A stretch of DNA of 64,000 nt. Origin: an uncultured Helicobacteraceae bacterium (GTDB taxonomy: Bacteria > Campylobacterota > Campylobacteria > Campylobacterales > Helicobacteraceae). Below the pieces are notes generated by a model. That model saw only the letters and a program-made list of their open reading frames with translations, ran no database searches and had not been told where the DNA came from. Both the position numbers and the translations under genes were made by a program. The stretch covers positions 1-64,000 of the forward strand of contig CAJTQL010000013.1 of NCBI GenBank assembly GCA_910578285.1. Reading direction: 5' to 3'. Below are positions 31,940 to 41,354 of the stretch, piece after piece (position 1 is the first letter of the stretch; the number at the start of each line of letters is the position of its first letter).

Positions 31940-32100
31940 TAAGGGGGACAGGGGTGCTACTTGCGAAGCGCTCCTTCCCCCTTAACCCCCAACCCCTGCA
32001 CGCTCTTCATTTGTGCGCGGCGCTTGCATTATGCCAATAGTCCACAGCGCGGTGGCAACGTTATTGCCTTCAGCAGGAACGTTGCCTCTATGCGCTGTGG
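31940..32100. repeat. Composite repeat: C-rich block plus perfect nested hairpin
   Basis: Second copy of the unit at 279-436. AAGGGGGACAGGGG, TTGCGAAGCG, CCCCCTTAACCCCCAACCCC and CTGCACG make the first part. The hairpin at 32042-32100 has CCACAGCGC / GCGCTGTGG outside and GGCAACGTT / AACGTTGCC inside. It is better paired than copy one, so this is likely the less decayed copy. Confidence 0.7.
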
Positions 32101-32167
32101 TTGGGATTCTGGAATTGATGAGCAATAGAGAATCAAGGTATTGCTAACTCGCTTGCCTTGCTATACC

Positions 32168-32200
32168 GTCATTGCGAGCGAGTCAAGTGCTCGCAACAAT
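32168..32200. repeat. Truncated GTCATTGCGAG repeat
   Basis: GTCATTGCGAGCGAGTCAAG followed by TGCTCGCAA; only one end of the element is recognisable. The remaining bases to 32337 contain the promoter of the next gene. Confidence 0.5.
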
Positions 32201-32307
32201 TCCATTGCAACAGAAGAATAACATGTAACAAAACGAAATATGGCGCAACACAACAAATCAAAAAGGCGCAAAACCTTGACTTTTTCATGCTTTTGTCGAT
32301 ATGATTC

Positions 32308-32313
32308 TATAAT
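32308..32313 (+). promoter_or_regulatory. -10 element of the 409-aa secreted protein gene
   Basis: TATAAT in ATTCTATAATTG, 25 bases before ATG 32338. TTGACT at 32276-32281 is too distant (26 bases) to be its -35. Confidence 0.5.
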
Positions 32314-32337
32314 TGAGAAATAAGGAGGAAAAACTCA

Positions 32338-33567
32338 ATGAGAAAAGTTTTCACGATTGCGCTACTATGCGCAGGGTTGGTATTTGCAGCAAACGATAAG
32401 CCGAGCGACCTTAAACAAGTCCCAAAAAGCGAGATTGCAAAGCTGAATGCGACATTCAAGACGCTCAAGAAAAAGCAGGACGCAAAAACAAGGGCAGTCA
32501 TCAACGTTTCGGATCTCACGATTGACGCAAACACCGATTCGCTGTATCAATTCTCGATAGGCAGCCAACAGATGTTTATCGCGACAAAACTTGGGCAGAC
32601 AACATTTGCACCTATACAAAAAATTGGTGTTATGACAGAAGAAGATGGGATAGCAATATGTGCTTATATGGGAACAAACAAATTAGATCCAACGGTTCCC
32701 GGAGCAATCCAAGAACCACGTGTAGGAATCAACTCCGTAGGTGGTTGGTTCTACCTTACAAGTTACCCAACTTCAGAATTGGTGATTTTTGATAGGAGCT
32801 CATGGCAGACAGATAAGATAGAACATATTGTTTTTCGATTCGTTCTTACGACAAATGGCTATCTTGTCATCAGACGAACATTGCTCGAAGGGCTTACAAC
32901 CGATAATCTCACAAGTCCCAAGCCCGTTCCACTCAACAAATGGGTTTATATCCAAGGCAGACAAAATGGGCTAGAACATAGTTTGGGCTGGAAAACGGCA
33001 GATGATGAGAGTACAGCGACAAAGCGATTCTCTACGCCTAATGTTGAACTACAAGTATTATCAATGAGAAGCGCTTTTATGAATGAAGTTTATGCACGAG
33101 ATGGTACTATATTTCTCAAAAAAAGCGACACAATAGCCCCCAACTCACCTGCTCCTGCTAACTCCAATAATGATCCACGACCCGAGAGCGGTGGCGTATA
33201 TGCCCCAAACGGAACAGGTTGCACAACACGTGTTTTTGCGACTTATAACATTTTTCCTGAGATAGCAACAAACATTAGCGTTCAAGAATTTTTTTGGCAG
33301 CCAAACATGGCAATGTTTGCATTAATGGACAATTACAATGCAGCAAAAAAGGATATTGGGCAAAAGGTAAGCACAACATTTGGTCTTGATACAGCCTTAA
33401 TTCAAGAGCTCATTAATGCAGCAAACGGTACAAGTAATGTTTTGCGTTTCTTGCCAAGTTTGGATAGTAGCAGAATGGTTGCTGATAATGCCAATATTGA
33501 CGTTTATGTTGATGATAATTTTGATGCTGTGCTCTTTGATATGCGCAGAGTACCACCAGCACGATAA
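32338..33567 (+). CDS. Secreted hypothetical protein, 409 aa
   Basis: Signal peptide MRKVFTIALLCAGLVFAAND. The mature protein has only two cysteines, a Pro/Asn-rich linker in the middle (NSPAPANSNNDPRPESGG), and a C-terminal region LDSSRMVADNANIDVYVDDN. I do not recognise a family. Strong ribosome binding site (AAGGAGGAAAAACTCA). The gene at 33580 follows after 12 bases, so the two form an operon, and the secreted protein may be the partner of the Ca2+-loop protein encoded next. Confidence 0.75.
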   Translation: MRKVFTIALLCAGLVFAANDKPSDLKQVPKSEIAKLNATFKTLKKKQDAKTRAVINVSDLTIDANTDSLYQFSIGSQQMFIATKLGQTTFAPIQKIGVMTEEDGIAICAYMGTNKLDPTVPGAIQEPRVGINSVGGWFYLTSYPTSELVIFDRSSWQTDKIEHIVFRFVLTTNGYLVIRRTLLEGLTTDNLTSPKPVPLNKWVYIQGRQNGLEHSLGWKTADDESTATKRFSTPNVELQVLSMRSAFMNEVYARDGTIFLKKSDTIAPNSPAPANSNNDPRPESGGVYAPNGTGCTTRVFATYNIFPEIATNISVQEFFWQPNMAMFALMDNYNAAKKDIGQKVSTTFGLDTALIQELINAANGTSNVLRFLPSLDSSRMVADNANIDVYVDDNFDAVLFDMRRVPPAR

Positions 33568-33579
33568 AAGGAGGACACA

Positions 33580-35379
33580 ATGCAAATCGCGGTAAAGGGA
33601 CTTACAAATGATTACGCGCAATATAGGCGCGACATAATGAAAAATGTAACGTTTGATGTTTTATCTTTTCGCCAGCTCAATCAAGATAACACGCAAAAAG
33701 CGCTTGCAGATTTAAAAGCCAAAGCAGCATCGACACAAAAAATGGAGATTGGTGCATTGCTTAAATCACAAGATGCAACAATGCTCAATGTAGCTTCCGT
33801 AGTTTTAGAATGGGAATATGCTTTTAGTGATAGAGGCAATCAAGTATTAATGACGTATGCCAATATAACAGAAATGGGCAAGCGCAGTACAATCGATACG
33901 CCATTTGGTGAAATGCGAGTCGCGCTAAAAATTAGCGATGATGTGAATCTCTATTTTGACCAGCTCTCGCAATTGGCAAGTTTTGATGTCAATAATGATG
34001 GTTTTATTGGCGCAAACGATATTAATGCAAAGAATCTTGTGTTAGTAGGCTATGATGAAGACGGCAAAGAAATTGAGATTAACCTATTAGAGGCATTAGG
34101 TGGAATCGACATTACGCAATTCTTTGAACATAAGCCCAATGCGTTTCAATCGGATTATTATACGGGAGAAAATGGGTTATTCAAGCGCGAAAGCGAAGCA
34201 GCGCGGCGCGCCTACCATAATGCCTCTAAATATAATATGGGGATTGCAACAGCATTTCGCCCCGAAGAAAGCCACCAACAGCTCAAGAAAGAAAATGTGA
34301 TAGAGTTTTTCAAGTCGTACGCGGACGAATCGGGTTGGATTGATTTTACAAACTTAGACACATTCAGCAGAGTCTTTGCCGAAAAAGGGCTCGATTTGTC
34401 CTATCGCAAAACAGGCGCGGACGGTGTAGCGCGGCTAGAGAGAATCAACTTCTATACAGACATAAGAGGAATGCGCGAGGCAGAAGAAAAGGGCGAGAGA
34501 TTCCTTGCTTGGGAATACCAAGCCGCAAAAGCGCTTCGAGGTGGAGGAGACGATTTTGTCTTTAAAACCAAAAGTCCTTTTGCAAGCGAATATAGCTTAA
34601 ATGATAGCTATCAAGATTTACGCAAAAAGGTGGGCGATTTGATAGAAAGTGTCGAAAAGACAAAAATGGACGATGGTTCGTATAAATCAAATTCGGTTGC
34701 AAGCGCATTTTATCAAATTACAGGACTCCATTATTCAGAATCTAACTTTGAAAAAATCAAGGAAGGATTCCAAAACGGCGGCACAGAGTTTTTAGACCAA
34801 ATGAGCGATACAACTCATGCTATTATAGCTTGGGATACGTCTAAATATCTTATGGGCATGCAGCTAAATGAAGATAATGGTACAATTACAATGCTCTTTC
34901 AAACAGGCAAAGAAGTTACCATTGCCATCGAGGATTTGTATTCAGGAAATGGCGAGCTTACGGTCGATGAAAATGGTAACCGCGCGTCTGTGATGAACGA
35001 AGCAAGAGAGATGAGCGAAGAGGAGTTGAATGACTTAGATTTCTCGCAAGTCGGAGCGGTTTTGGACGAACGTGGAACGGTCGTTTCGCTCAAAGAATTG
35101 GGCATTACGGCGATTCAAAAGGCAACGTATGGCGATGGACGCTTTTTGAGTTTTATCCTCACCAATGCCGATGGTGTGAAATTCACAACTCAAGATTTGT
35201 TCAATATGTCGTTTATCAGTAGCGGTGGATTGGATAGTCGCCATCAATCCGATTCCAATGCAGAATCTAAGTCCGCATTTGCAAATGTCGAGGATAAGAA
35301 TTCGAGCTCAACCACAAGCCGCATGCGCAAGCCGCACCCGATTGTGTTCCCCACAAGCCCTGTGGATTTGCACATCTAG
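33580..35379 (+). CDS. Large protein with dockerin-like Ca2+ loop
   Basis: 599 residues, no signal peptide. A calcium loop of the dockerin/EF-hand kind is at residues 136-147 (DVNNDGFIGAND). The protein is otherwise without known domains. The middle is helical (RESEAARRAYHNASKYNMGI), the last third is a mix of strands and loops (ITMLFQTGKEVTIAIEDLYS), and it ends in a Ser/Asn-rich tail. Very good ribosome binding site (AAAAGGAGGACACA). Together with the EF-hand paralogues it suggests a local set of Ca2+-binding proteins. Export by the type I system at 53-57 kb is possible, but I see no RTX repeats. Confidence 0.75.
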   Translation: MQIAVKGLTNDYAQYRRDIMKNVTFDVLSFRQLNQDNTQKALADLKAKAASTQKMEIGALLKSQDATMLNVASVVLEWEYAFSDRGNQVLMTYANITEMGKRSTIDTPFGEMRVALKISDDVNLYFDQLSQLASFDVNNDGFIGANDINAKNLVLVGYDEDGKEIEINLLEALGGIDITQFFEHKPNAFQSDYYTGENGLFKRESEAARRAYHNASKYNMGIATAFRPEESHQQLKKENVIEFFKSYADESGWIDFTNLDTFSRVFAEKGLDLSYRKTGADGVARLERINFYTDIRGMREAEEKGERFLAWEYQAAKALRGGGDDFVFKTKSPFASEYSLNDSYQDLRKKVGDLIESVEKTKMDDGSYKSNSVASAFYQITGLHYSESNFEKIKEGFQNGGTEFLDQMSDTTHAIIAWDTSKYLMGMQLNEDNGTITMLFQTGKEVTIAIEDLYSGNGELTVDENGNRASVMNEAREMSEEELNDLDFSQVGAVLDERGTVVSLKELGITAIQKATYGDGRFLSFILTNADGVKFTTQDLFNMSFISSGGLDSRHQSDSNAESKSAFANVEDKNSSSTTSRMRKPHPIVFPTSPVDLHI

Positions 35380-35384
35380 TTTTT

Positions 35385-35405
35385 GCAAAACTCTTTGAGT
35401 TTTGC
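35385..35405 (+). terminator. Hairpin after the 599-aa gene
   Basis: GCAAAACTC, loop TTT, GAGTTTTGC: a perfect nine-base stem starting six bases after the stop. There is no T run on the plus-strand side, so it may be a weak terminator or an RNA-stabilising 3' hairpin. Confidence 0.45.
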
Positions 35406-35463
35406 TGTCGTGTGGCGAAGTAATGCGCCACACTCCCTAAAGTTACGCGATAACGCCGCGCAA

Positions 35464-35485
35464 GTGCGACTAAAGTCACACCTCC
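35464..35485. repeat. Partial GGAGGTGCG element
   Basis: GTGCGACTAAAGTCACACCTCC is half of the element at 29739-29792 with a decayed stem. TCATTGCAAGCACGCAAGG after it is a trace of the GTCATTGC repeat. Confidence 0.5.
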
Positions 35486-35566
35486 AAATCATCATTGCAA
35501 GCACGCAAGGTTGTAATGTTTGATGTTAGGGCTTAATGGATTCAAATTAAGCCCTCTGTGTTGGCT

Positions 35567-38557
35567 CTAAAGCGCCGCACTACAAGAATCGACAAGATAG
35601 ACGATGTGCTGCCAGCTAAAGCCGCTCTTGTGGCTTAGCCCAATCTCACATGTGCTCGAGCTGCTAAAACCTTTGCTTATACCGATAAAGAGATTCTGCC
35701 CATTGTCTTGCCCAAAATTCTCAAGTGCACTTGCGTTGAGTTCGGGCACAAAAAAACCCTTGTTGCCCGCAAAGCCGCAACATTTGAGGTTGGAATCCAT
35801 CACAATTTCTGCGCCGCAACGTTTTGCCAAATTCAAAAGCGCTTGTTCCCAATGTGTCGATTCTTTATTGAGCGCATAATGACGTGTGGAGCAGGGCGCA
35901 TAGAGGGCGATTTGTTGGTGATTTGGCGTAAAAGAGAGATGAGGTGTTAGGACAGAATCGATAAATGCGGGCATGTCGATAATCTGCAATTTTGGTTGCG
36001 CATTTTGCAGCGCATAATCATGTAGCAACTTAAAGAGTTCGAGCGAACATGCGCTATGGTCGCAAACGATTGGAATCGTGCCATCTTTTGAAGCGGCGCG
36101 CAAAGAATCGTAGGATTCTTTAACGAGTTTCGCGACAATTTCTGGGTGATTTTTATATGCCTTAGAGCAACAAAGGTTTTCAAGATTGTCAGGATAGATA
36201 ATAACAAAATCTGCTTTCTTGCAAAGATTCTCAAATACTTCAGCAATGCTTCGCTTATCTTCACTTTTTGTGCTTGGTGTAAAGGCACGATTGAGACATG
36301 AGCTAAAATAGACAACTTGTCCATTGTTCTTTTCCCAAGAGCTTTTAGCATGAGAACCTAGTAAATATGTATTTTTGCTCGGAAAATAATCCAACACCAC
36401 AGGTGTTTTGCACCATTTATGAAATTTTTGGGAGAGTCCTTGAATTGTTTCTGTGCGAAAAACACGGCTGATGTCGTTTGTGAATCCCACACCAAAGCGC
36501 AAGAGATTTGTGGTTGTATTGATACGATTTCCAAAAAATCCGATAGCCATTTTATTCATTTTGCCAAGCTTTTGTGAGGCTTTGAGCGCGATTTTTGCTG
36601 TGTCAATTGTGAGTGGGCAGAGTGTTGCACACATCGAGCATGTTGCGCATGTTTGGACGATAAAATAGGCAGCTCCTTTTTGCAATTCTTGCAGCTCGTA
36701 TTCTTGCTCTTCGCTTCGCTCGTCTTTTGGAATGCTTTCTAGCCGTTTGATTTCGCGATAGACGGCGATTCTTTGACGTGGCGTGAGAGTGAGATTCTTG
36801 CTTGGGCAGACTTTTTCGCAAAAGCCACATTCCATACATGCGTCTAAATCATCTTCAATCAAATTTTTTCCAGAAGGCTTGAGATTTTCAAGATGAATCT
36901 TTGGATTGTCGCTAATGATGACATCGGGATTGATGAGGTTTTGACTATCAAAAATTTCCTTGATTTTTCGATGAATGGAATAGGCTTTTGCCCCCCATTC
37001 TTTTTGCACAAAAGGCGCAACCATTCTGCCTGTGCCATGTTCGGCTTTGATGCTTCCATTATAACTCACCACAATCTCTGCAAGAGATTCCATCAATGCA
37101 CCAAAACGTTTGGATTCTTCAGAATCCCCCAAAATGGGCGTGATAATGAAATGCACATTACCACTTAGCGCATGTCCAAAGATGATTCCATCAAAATTGT
37201 ATTGTTTGAAGAGTTGAGAAATGTCTTCGATTCCGCTTGCAAAATCTTTGATTTCAAAGCAAATATCTTCGACAATCACAGTTGAACCACTAGGGCGCAT
37301 TGCAGCTGCAATGGGCAGCAATCCTTTGCGGATATTCCACCATGATTCTTGAACAGCGGAATCAAAGCTAAATTGCACGCCAAAACATGTCTGAATACTG
37401 CTAAGTTGGTTGGTAATGGTGGCGATATTGTTTTCTAGTGTTTGTTTGTTGTCTTCTTCGAGCTGAATGAGAATAGCACAATTTCCCTCGCAAATCTTTT
37501 TGATTTCTGGTGGCATTCCGTCCATGTTTTGCACGCTCACAAGCGAGGCATAGTCCATCATTTCGGCTGCACTCACAATTGAATCATTTTTTGCGAGAAT
37601 CTGAATCGCATGCGATGCATCGGTAAGATTGTGATAAAACAAAAGCGCACATGCTTTGTGCTCAAAATTTTTGACGCATTCATATTCCACGCGTGAAATG
37701 AATCCTAATGTTCCTTCTGCACCGATAAAGATATGATTTAGAATATCTGTCATTGATTCAAAGTCAATGAGTGCATTAATACTATATCCTGTTGTGTTTT
37801 TAATGGCAAATTTGCGTTTGATAAAATTTGTTAATTCTTCATCGGCAAGAATCTCGGTGCGCAATGCAAAAAGTTGTTCGACAATTTGAGGATATTTTTG
37901 GTAAAATGCTTTGACATTTTGTGGGTCTGATGTGTCAAGGATTGTGCCATCAAAAAGAATCGCTCGGATAGATTGCACAGTTTGATAGCTATTTTGCTTA
38001 ACACCACAGCACATTCCACTAGAATTGTTTGAAAAAATGCCCCCAATAAGCGCATTATTAATGGTCGCTGGGTCTGGTCCTATTTTTTTGCCATAAGGCT
38101 TTAATGCCGCGTTTGCGTCTGCACCGATGACGCCGCAATCGCACCAAATCGATGTCGCCTCCTCGCCATTGTGGCAAACTGAAATCCCCTTCCAATGCGC
38201 GTTGCACACAACGAGCACACTATCACAGCTGGCTTGCCCGCTTAGCGAGGTCCCTGCTGCGCGAAAGGTGAGCGCTACATTATATTGATGGCTTAGGGCA
38301 AGGATTTTGCAAATCTCCTCTTCACTAACCGCCCAAATCACGATCTTGGGGATATAACGATAGCATGAGGCATCGAGTCCATAGGCAAAACATCGGAAAT
38401 AGTCTTTGAAGATTCTGTCATGTAGAAATTTGCTTGCTTCGTCATAGAATTGCAAATATTTTTTGTCAAGTTTTCGTTCTTTGCCATATGAAAGATGGAG
38501 TGAAAAATGGAATTGTGCTAAACGTCCTTTCATCTCAATCATTGTATTGTCTCGCAT
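35567..38557 (-). CDS. dld: FAD- and Fe-S-binding D-lactate dehydrogenase
   Basis: Membrane-associated respiratory enzyme oxidising D-lactate. About 996 residues, a fusion of a GlcD-like flavin domain and a GlcF-like iron-sulfur part, equivalent to H. pylori HP1222. The PP-loop FRAAGTSLSGQA is near residue 100, HALSGNVHF and EHGTGRMV follow. Two ferredoxin-type clusters are at about residues 575 (CMECGFCEKVCP) and 644 (CATCSMCATLCP), then two CCG-type domains (NLCCSKAYKNHP, LKCCGFAGNKG). I chose ATG 38557 because it follows GCAAGGAGGCAAT. Transcribed divergently from the SDR gene. Confidence 0.92.
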   Translation of the reverse strand: MRDNTMIEMKGRLAQFHFSLHLSYGKERKLDKKYLQFYDEASKFLHDRIFKDYFRCFAYGLDASCYRYIPKIVIWAVSEEEICKILALSHQYNVALTFRAAGTSLSGQASCDSVLVVCNAHWKGISVCHNGEEATSIWCDCGVIGADANAALKPYGKKIGPDPATINNALIGGIFSNNSSGMCCGVKQNSYQTVQSIRAILFDGTILDTSDPQNVKAFYQKYPQIVEQLFALRTEILADEELTNFIKRKFAIKNTTGYSINALIDFESMTDILNHIFIGAEGTLGFISRVEYECVKNFEHKACALLFYHNLTDASHAIQILAKNDSIVSAAEMMDYASLVSVQNMDGMPPEIKKICEGNCAILIQLEEDNKQTLENNIATITNQLSSIQTCFGVQFSFDSAVQESWWNIRKGLLPIAAAMRPSGSTVIVEDICFEIKDFASGIEDISQLFKQYNFDGIIFGHALSGNVHFIITPILGDSEESKRFGALMESLAEIVVSYNGSIKAEHGTGRMVAPFVQKEWGAKAYSIHRKIKEIFDSQNLINPDVIISDNPKIHLENLKPSGKNLIEDDLDACMECGFCEKVCPSKNLTLTPRQRIAVYREIKRLESIPKDERSEEQEYELQELQKGAAYFIVQTCATCSMCATLCPLTIDTAKIALKASQKLGKMNKMAIGFFGNRINTTTNLLRFGVGFTNDISRVFRTETIQGLSQKFHKWCKTPVVLDYFPSKNTYLLGSHAKSSWEKNNGQVVYFSSCLNRAFTPSTKSEDKRSIAEVFENLCKKADFVIIYPDNLENLCCSKAYKNHPEIVAKLVKESYDSLRAASKDGTIPIVCDHSACSLELFKLLHDYALQNAQPKLQIIDMPAFIDSVLTPHLSFTPNHQQIALYAPCSTRHYALNKESTHWEQALLNLAKRCGAEIVMDSNLKCCGFAGNKGFFVPELNASALENFGQDNGQNLFIGISKGFSSSSTCEIGLSHKSGFSWQHIVYLVDSCSAAL

Positions 38558-38672
38558 ATTGCCTCCTTGCAATTTGTGGTATGATAATAGCCCAAATTAT
38601 CTTAAAGTAAACCACGAGATTTAAAAAAGAATCATGGTATCATTGCAGGAGCTTTTGCAACAAGGAATGTCT

Positions 38673-39440
38673 ATGCAGATGAAAACAGTGCTGATAACGG
38701 GTGCTTCGAGCGGATTTGGTTGGGCGATTGCAAAGAGACTTGCTACCCAAAACTATCGGATTATTGCGCTTGCAAGGCGCAAAGAGCGGCTTTTAGAATT
38801 GCAACATAGCCTAGGTGAGTCGCATTGCGCGCTCATCGCCTGCGATGTGCAAGAGAGCAAAATGATTGAGCAGAATCTGCAACAAATCGCAAGCGAGCGT
38901 GGTTGGAATGTTGATGTGCTTATCAACAATGCGGGATTTGCTTTGGGATTGCAGAGCGCAGATTGCGCTGATTTGGACGATTGGGAACGTATGATTTCTG
39001 TCAATTGCACAGCGCTTGTGCGGCTCACGCGGCTTGTTCTGCCCCAAATGGTCGCAAAACAATCAGGGACAATCATCAATATTGGCTCGATTGCAGGGAG
39101 CTATCCCTATCCCGGGGGTAATGTCTATGGCGCGACAAAGGCATTTGTCAAGCAGTTTAGCCTCAATCTCCGTGCCGATTTGTTCGACAAAAATATCCGC
39201 GTAACCAATATCGAGCCCGGTCTTGCACAGAGCGAATTTTCGTTTGTGCGGTTCAAGGGCGACAAAGAGCAGGCGGATTCTGTCTATGCAGGCACGCAGC
39301 CACTGTTCCCAGAGGACATCGCCGAGGCGGTTGCTTGGGTTTTGAGCCTACCAGAACATGTGAATATCAACCGAATCGAGCTTATGCCAACGACACAGGC
39401 TGCCGCTGCCTTGAACGTCTGCCGCAACAAAGGCACTTGA
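38673..39440 (+). CDS. Short-chain dehydrogenase/reductase (YdfG-like)
   Basis: 255-residue NADP-dependent oxidoreductase of the classical SDR type. TGASSGFGWAIAKRL binds the cofactor; NNAGFALG and the catalytic Ser...Tyr-x-x-x-Lys (NIGSIAGSYPYPGGNVYGATKAF) are intact. Closest in pattern to YdfG (3-hydroxy acid/serine dehydrogenase); substrate uncertain. Of three in-frame ATGs (38667, 38673, 38679) 38673 best fits the AAGGA at 38662. The gap to dld (115 bases) carries TATGATAAT, a possible -10 for one of the two divergent genes. Confidence 0.87.
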   Translation: MQMKTVLITGASSGFGWAIAKRLATQNYRIIALARRKERLLELQHSLGESHCALIACDVQESKMIEQNLQQIASERGWNVDVLINNAGFALGLQSADCADLDDWERMISVNCTALVRLTRLVLPQMVAKQSGTIINIGSIAGSYPYPGGNVYGATKAFVKQFSLNLRADLFDKNIRVTNIEPGLAQSEFSFVRFKGDKEQADSVYAGTQPLFPEDIAEAVAWVLSLPEHVNINRIELMPTTQAAAALNVCRNKGT

Positions 39441-39502
39441 GGGTTTTTAAGCTTCGTTTGCTACAATCCATTTTTCACTTCATAGAAAATCACAGGAGAT
39501 TT

Positions 39503-41302
39503 ATGCAAAATATTAGGAATATTGCCGTGATTGCCCATGTCGACCATGGAAAAACAACCCTCGTAGATGGACTTTTGACACAATCAGGCACTTTTAGCGA
39601 ACGCGAACAAATCGATGAGCGCGTGATGGATAGCAATGATTTGGAGCGCGAACGTGGCATTACGATTCTCTCGAAAAACACCGCGATTCATTATCGGGGC
39701 ACGAAGATTAATATCATCGATACACCCGGGCATGCCGACTTTGGCGGCGAGGTGGAACGTGTGCTCAAAATGGTCGATGGCGTGCTGCTGCTTGTCGATG
39801 CGCAAGAAGGCGTGATGCCCCAGACAAAGTTTGTCGTCAAGAAGGCGCTTAGTTTTGGAATCCGCCCGATTGTTGTTGTTAATAAAATTGATAAGCCCGC
39901 GAGCGAGCCTGATAGAGTCGTTGATGAGGTATTTGATTTGTTTGTAGCAATGGAAGCAAGCGAGTTTCAGCTTGATTTTCCTGTGATTTATGCTGCTGCA
40001 CGTGATGGGTATGCTATTAAAAATCTAGGTGATGAGAAAAAAAACCTTGAACCTCTGTTTGAGGCGATTTTGGAATATGTCCCAGCGCCGAGCGGCAGCC
40101 GCGACAATGCCTTGCAAATGCAGATTTTTACGCTTGATTATGATAACTATGTGGGCAAGATTGGTATTGCCCGTGTATTTAACGGCGTTGTCAAAAAGGG
40201 CGCGAATGTCATGCTTGCCAAAGGCGATGGCGAAAAGGAAACAGGCAGAATCACCAAGCTCATTGGCTTTTTGGGGCTTGCGCGCACAGAGATTGATGAG
40301 GCGCAAGCCGGCGATATTGTCGCTATTGCAGGATTCAATGCAGTTGATGTTGGCGATTCGATTGTGGACCCCAATAACCCGATGCCGCTTGACCCAATGC
40401 ACCTCGAAGAGCCGACAATGAGTGTCGTTTTTGCCGTCAATGATAGTCCGCTAGCGGGCACAGAGGGCAAGCATGTAACAGCAAACAAGCTCAAAGACCG
40501 CTTGCTCAAAGAAATGCAGACCAATATCGCAATGAAATGTGAAGAAATGGGCGAAGGAAAGTTTCGTGTGAGCGGGCGAGGGGAGCTACAAATCACGATT
40601 CTAGCCGAGAATTTGCGCCGCGAGGGATTTGAGTTTAGCATTTCGCGCCCCGAGGTGATTATCAAAGATGAGAATGGCACAAAAAGCGAGCCTTTTGAGC
40701 ATCTCGTTATCGATACGCCGCAGGATTTTAGCGGCACAATCATCGAGCGCTTGGGGCGGCGCAGGGCAGAGATGAAGGCGATGAATCCAATGGGCGAGGG
40801 ATTCACTCGGCTTGAGTTTGAAATCCCTGCAAGAGGGCTCATCGGATATCGCAGCGAGTTTTTGACAGATACAAAAGGCGAAGGCGTGATGAATCATAGC
40901 TTTTTGGAGTTTCGCCCATTTAGTGGCAGTGTGGAATCCCGCAAAAATGGGGCTTTGGTTAGTATGGAAAATGGCGAAGCAACAGGATTTTCTTTATTTA
41001 ATATCCAAGAAAGGGGCGTACTCTTTATCGCCCCACAAACAAAAGTTTATGTGGGAATGGTCATCGGTGAGCATAGTCGCGATAATGATTTAGACGTGAA
41101 TCCTATTAAGTCTAAACATCTTACAAATATGCGTGCAAGTGGAAGCGATGACGCCATTAAGCTGATTCCCCCTAGAGATTTAACTTTGGAGCGTGCATTG
41201 GAATGGATAGAAGATGATGAAATTTTGGAGGTAACACCCAAAAACATTCGGATTCGTAAAAAAATCCTTGAACCAAATGAACGCAAAAGGCAGAAGAAAT
41301 AA
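39503..41302 (+). CDS. typA: Translational GTPase TypA/BipA
   Basis: Ribosome-associated GTPase involved in ribosome assembly and stress. 599 residues. G1 AHVDHGKTT near residue 11, G2 ERGITILSKNTAI, G3 DTPGHADFGGE, G4 NKIDKP, then the EF-G-like domains II, III and V and the TypA-specific C-terminal domain. ATG 39503 follows CAGGAGATTT and matches the usual N-terminus MQNIRNIAVIAHVD. Equivalent to H. pylori HP0480. A run of eight A at about 40035 lies inside the gene. Confidence 0.94.
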   Translation: MQNIRNIAVIAHVDHGKTTLVDGLLTQSGTFSEREQIDERVMDSNDLERERGITILSKNTAIHYRGTKINIIDTPGHADFGGEVERVLKMVDGVLLLVDAQEGVMPQTKFVVKKALSFGIRPIVVVNKIDKPASEPDRVVDEVFDLFVAMEASEFQLDFPVIYAAARDGYAIKNLGDEKKNLEPLFEAILEYVPAPSGSRDNALQMQIFTLDYDNYVGKIGIARVFNGVVKKGANVMLAKGDGEKETGRITKLIGFLGLARTEIDEAQAGDIVAIAGFNAVDVGDSIVDPNNPMPLDPMHLEEPTMSVVFAVNDSPLAGTEGKHVTANKLKDRLLKEMQTNIAMKCEEMGEGKFRVSGRGELQITILAENLRREGFEFSISRPEVIIKDENGTKSEPFEHLVIDTPQDFSGTIIERLGRRRAEMKAMNPMGEGFTRLEFEIPARGLIGYRSEFLTDTKGEGVMNHSFLEFRPFSGSVESRKNGALVSMENGEATGFSLFNIQERGVLFIAPQTKVYVGMVIGEHSRDNDLDVNPIKSKHLTNMRASGSDDAIKLIPPRDLTLERALEWIEDDEILEVTPKNIRIRKKILEPNERKRQKK

Positions 41303-41354
41303 AATCGCAATTCTAGATTAAAAGATTGGGGACTACGAAAGGAATCGAATTATA

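Noticed and set aside
29642..32200. CRISPR array
   Set aside because: Repeats here belong to different families, differ in length and are not regularly spaced; no cas gene is in the window.
33580..35379. RTX toxin
   Set aside because: No GGxGxDxx nonapeptide repeats; only one dockerin-like Ca2+ loop.
40030..40045. A8 run in typA as a phase-variation tract
   Set aside because: Short A runs are common in this AT-rich genome and typA is a conserved gene with an intact frame.
40147..40842. 231-codon minus-strand frame
   Set aside because: Antisense shadow of typA.
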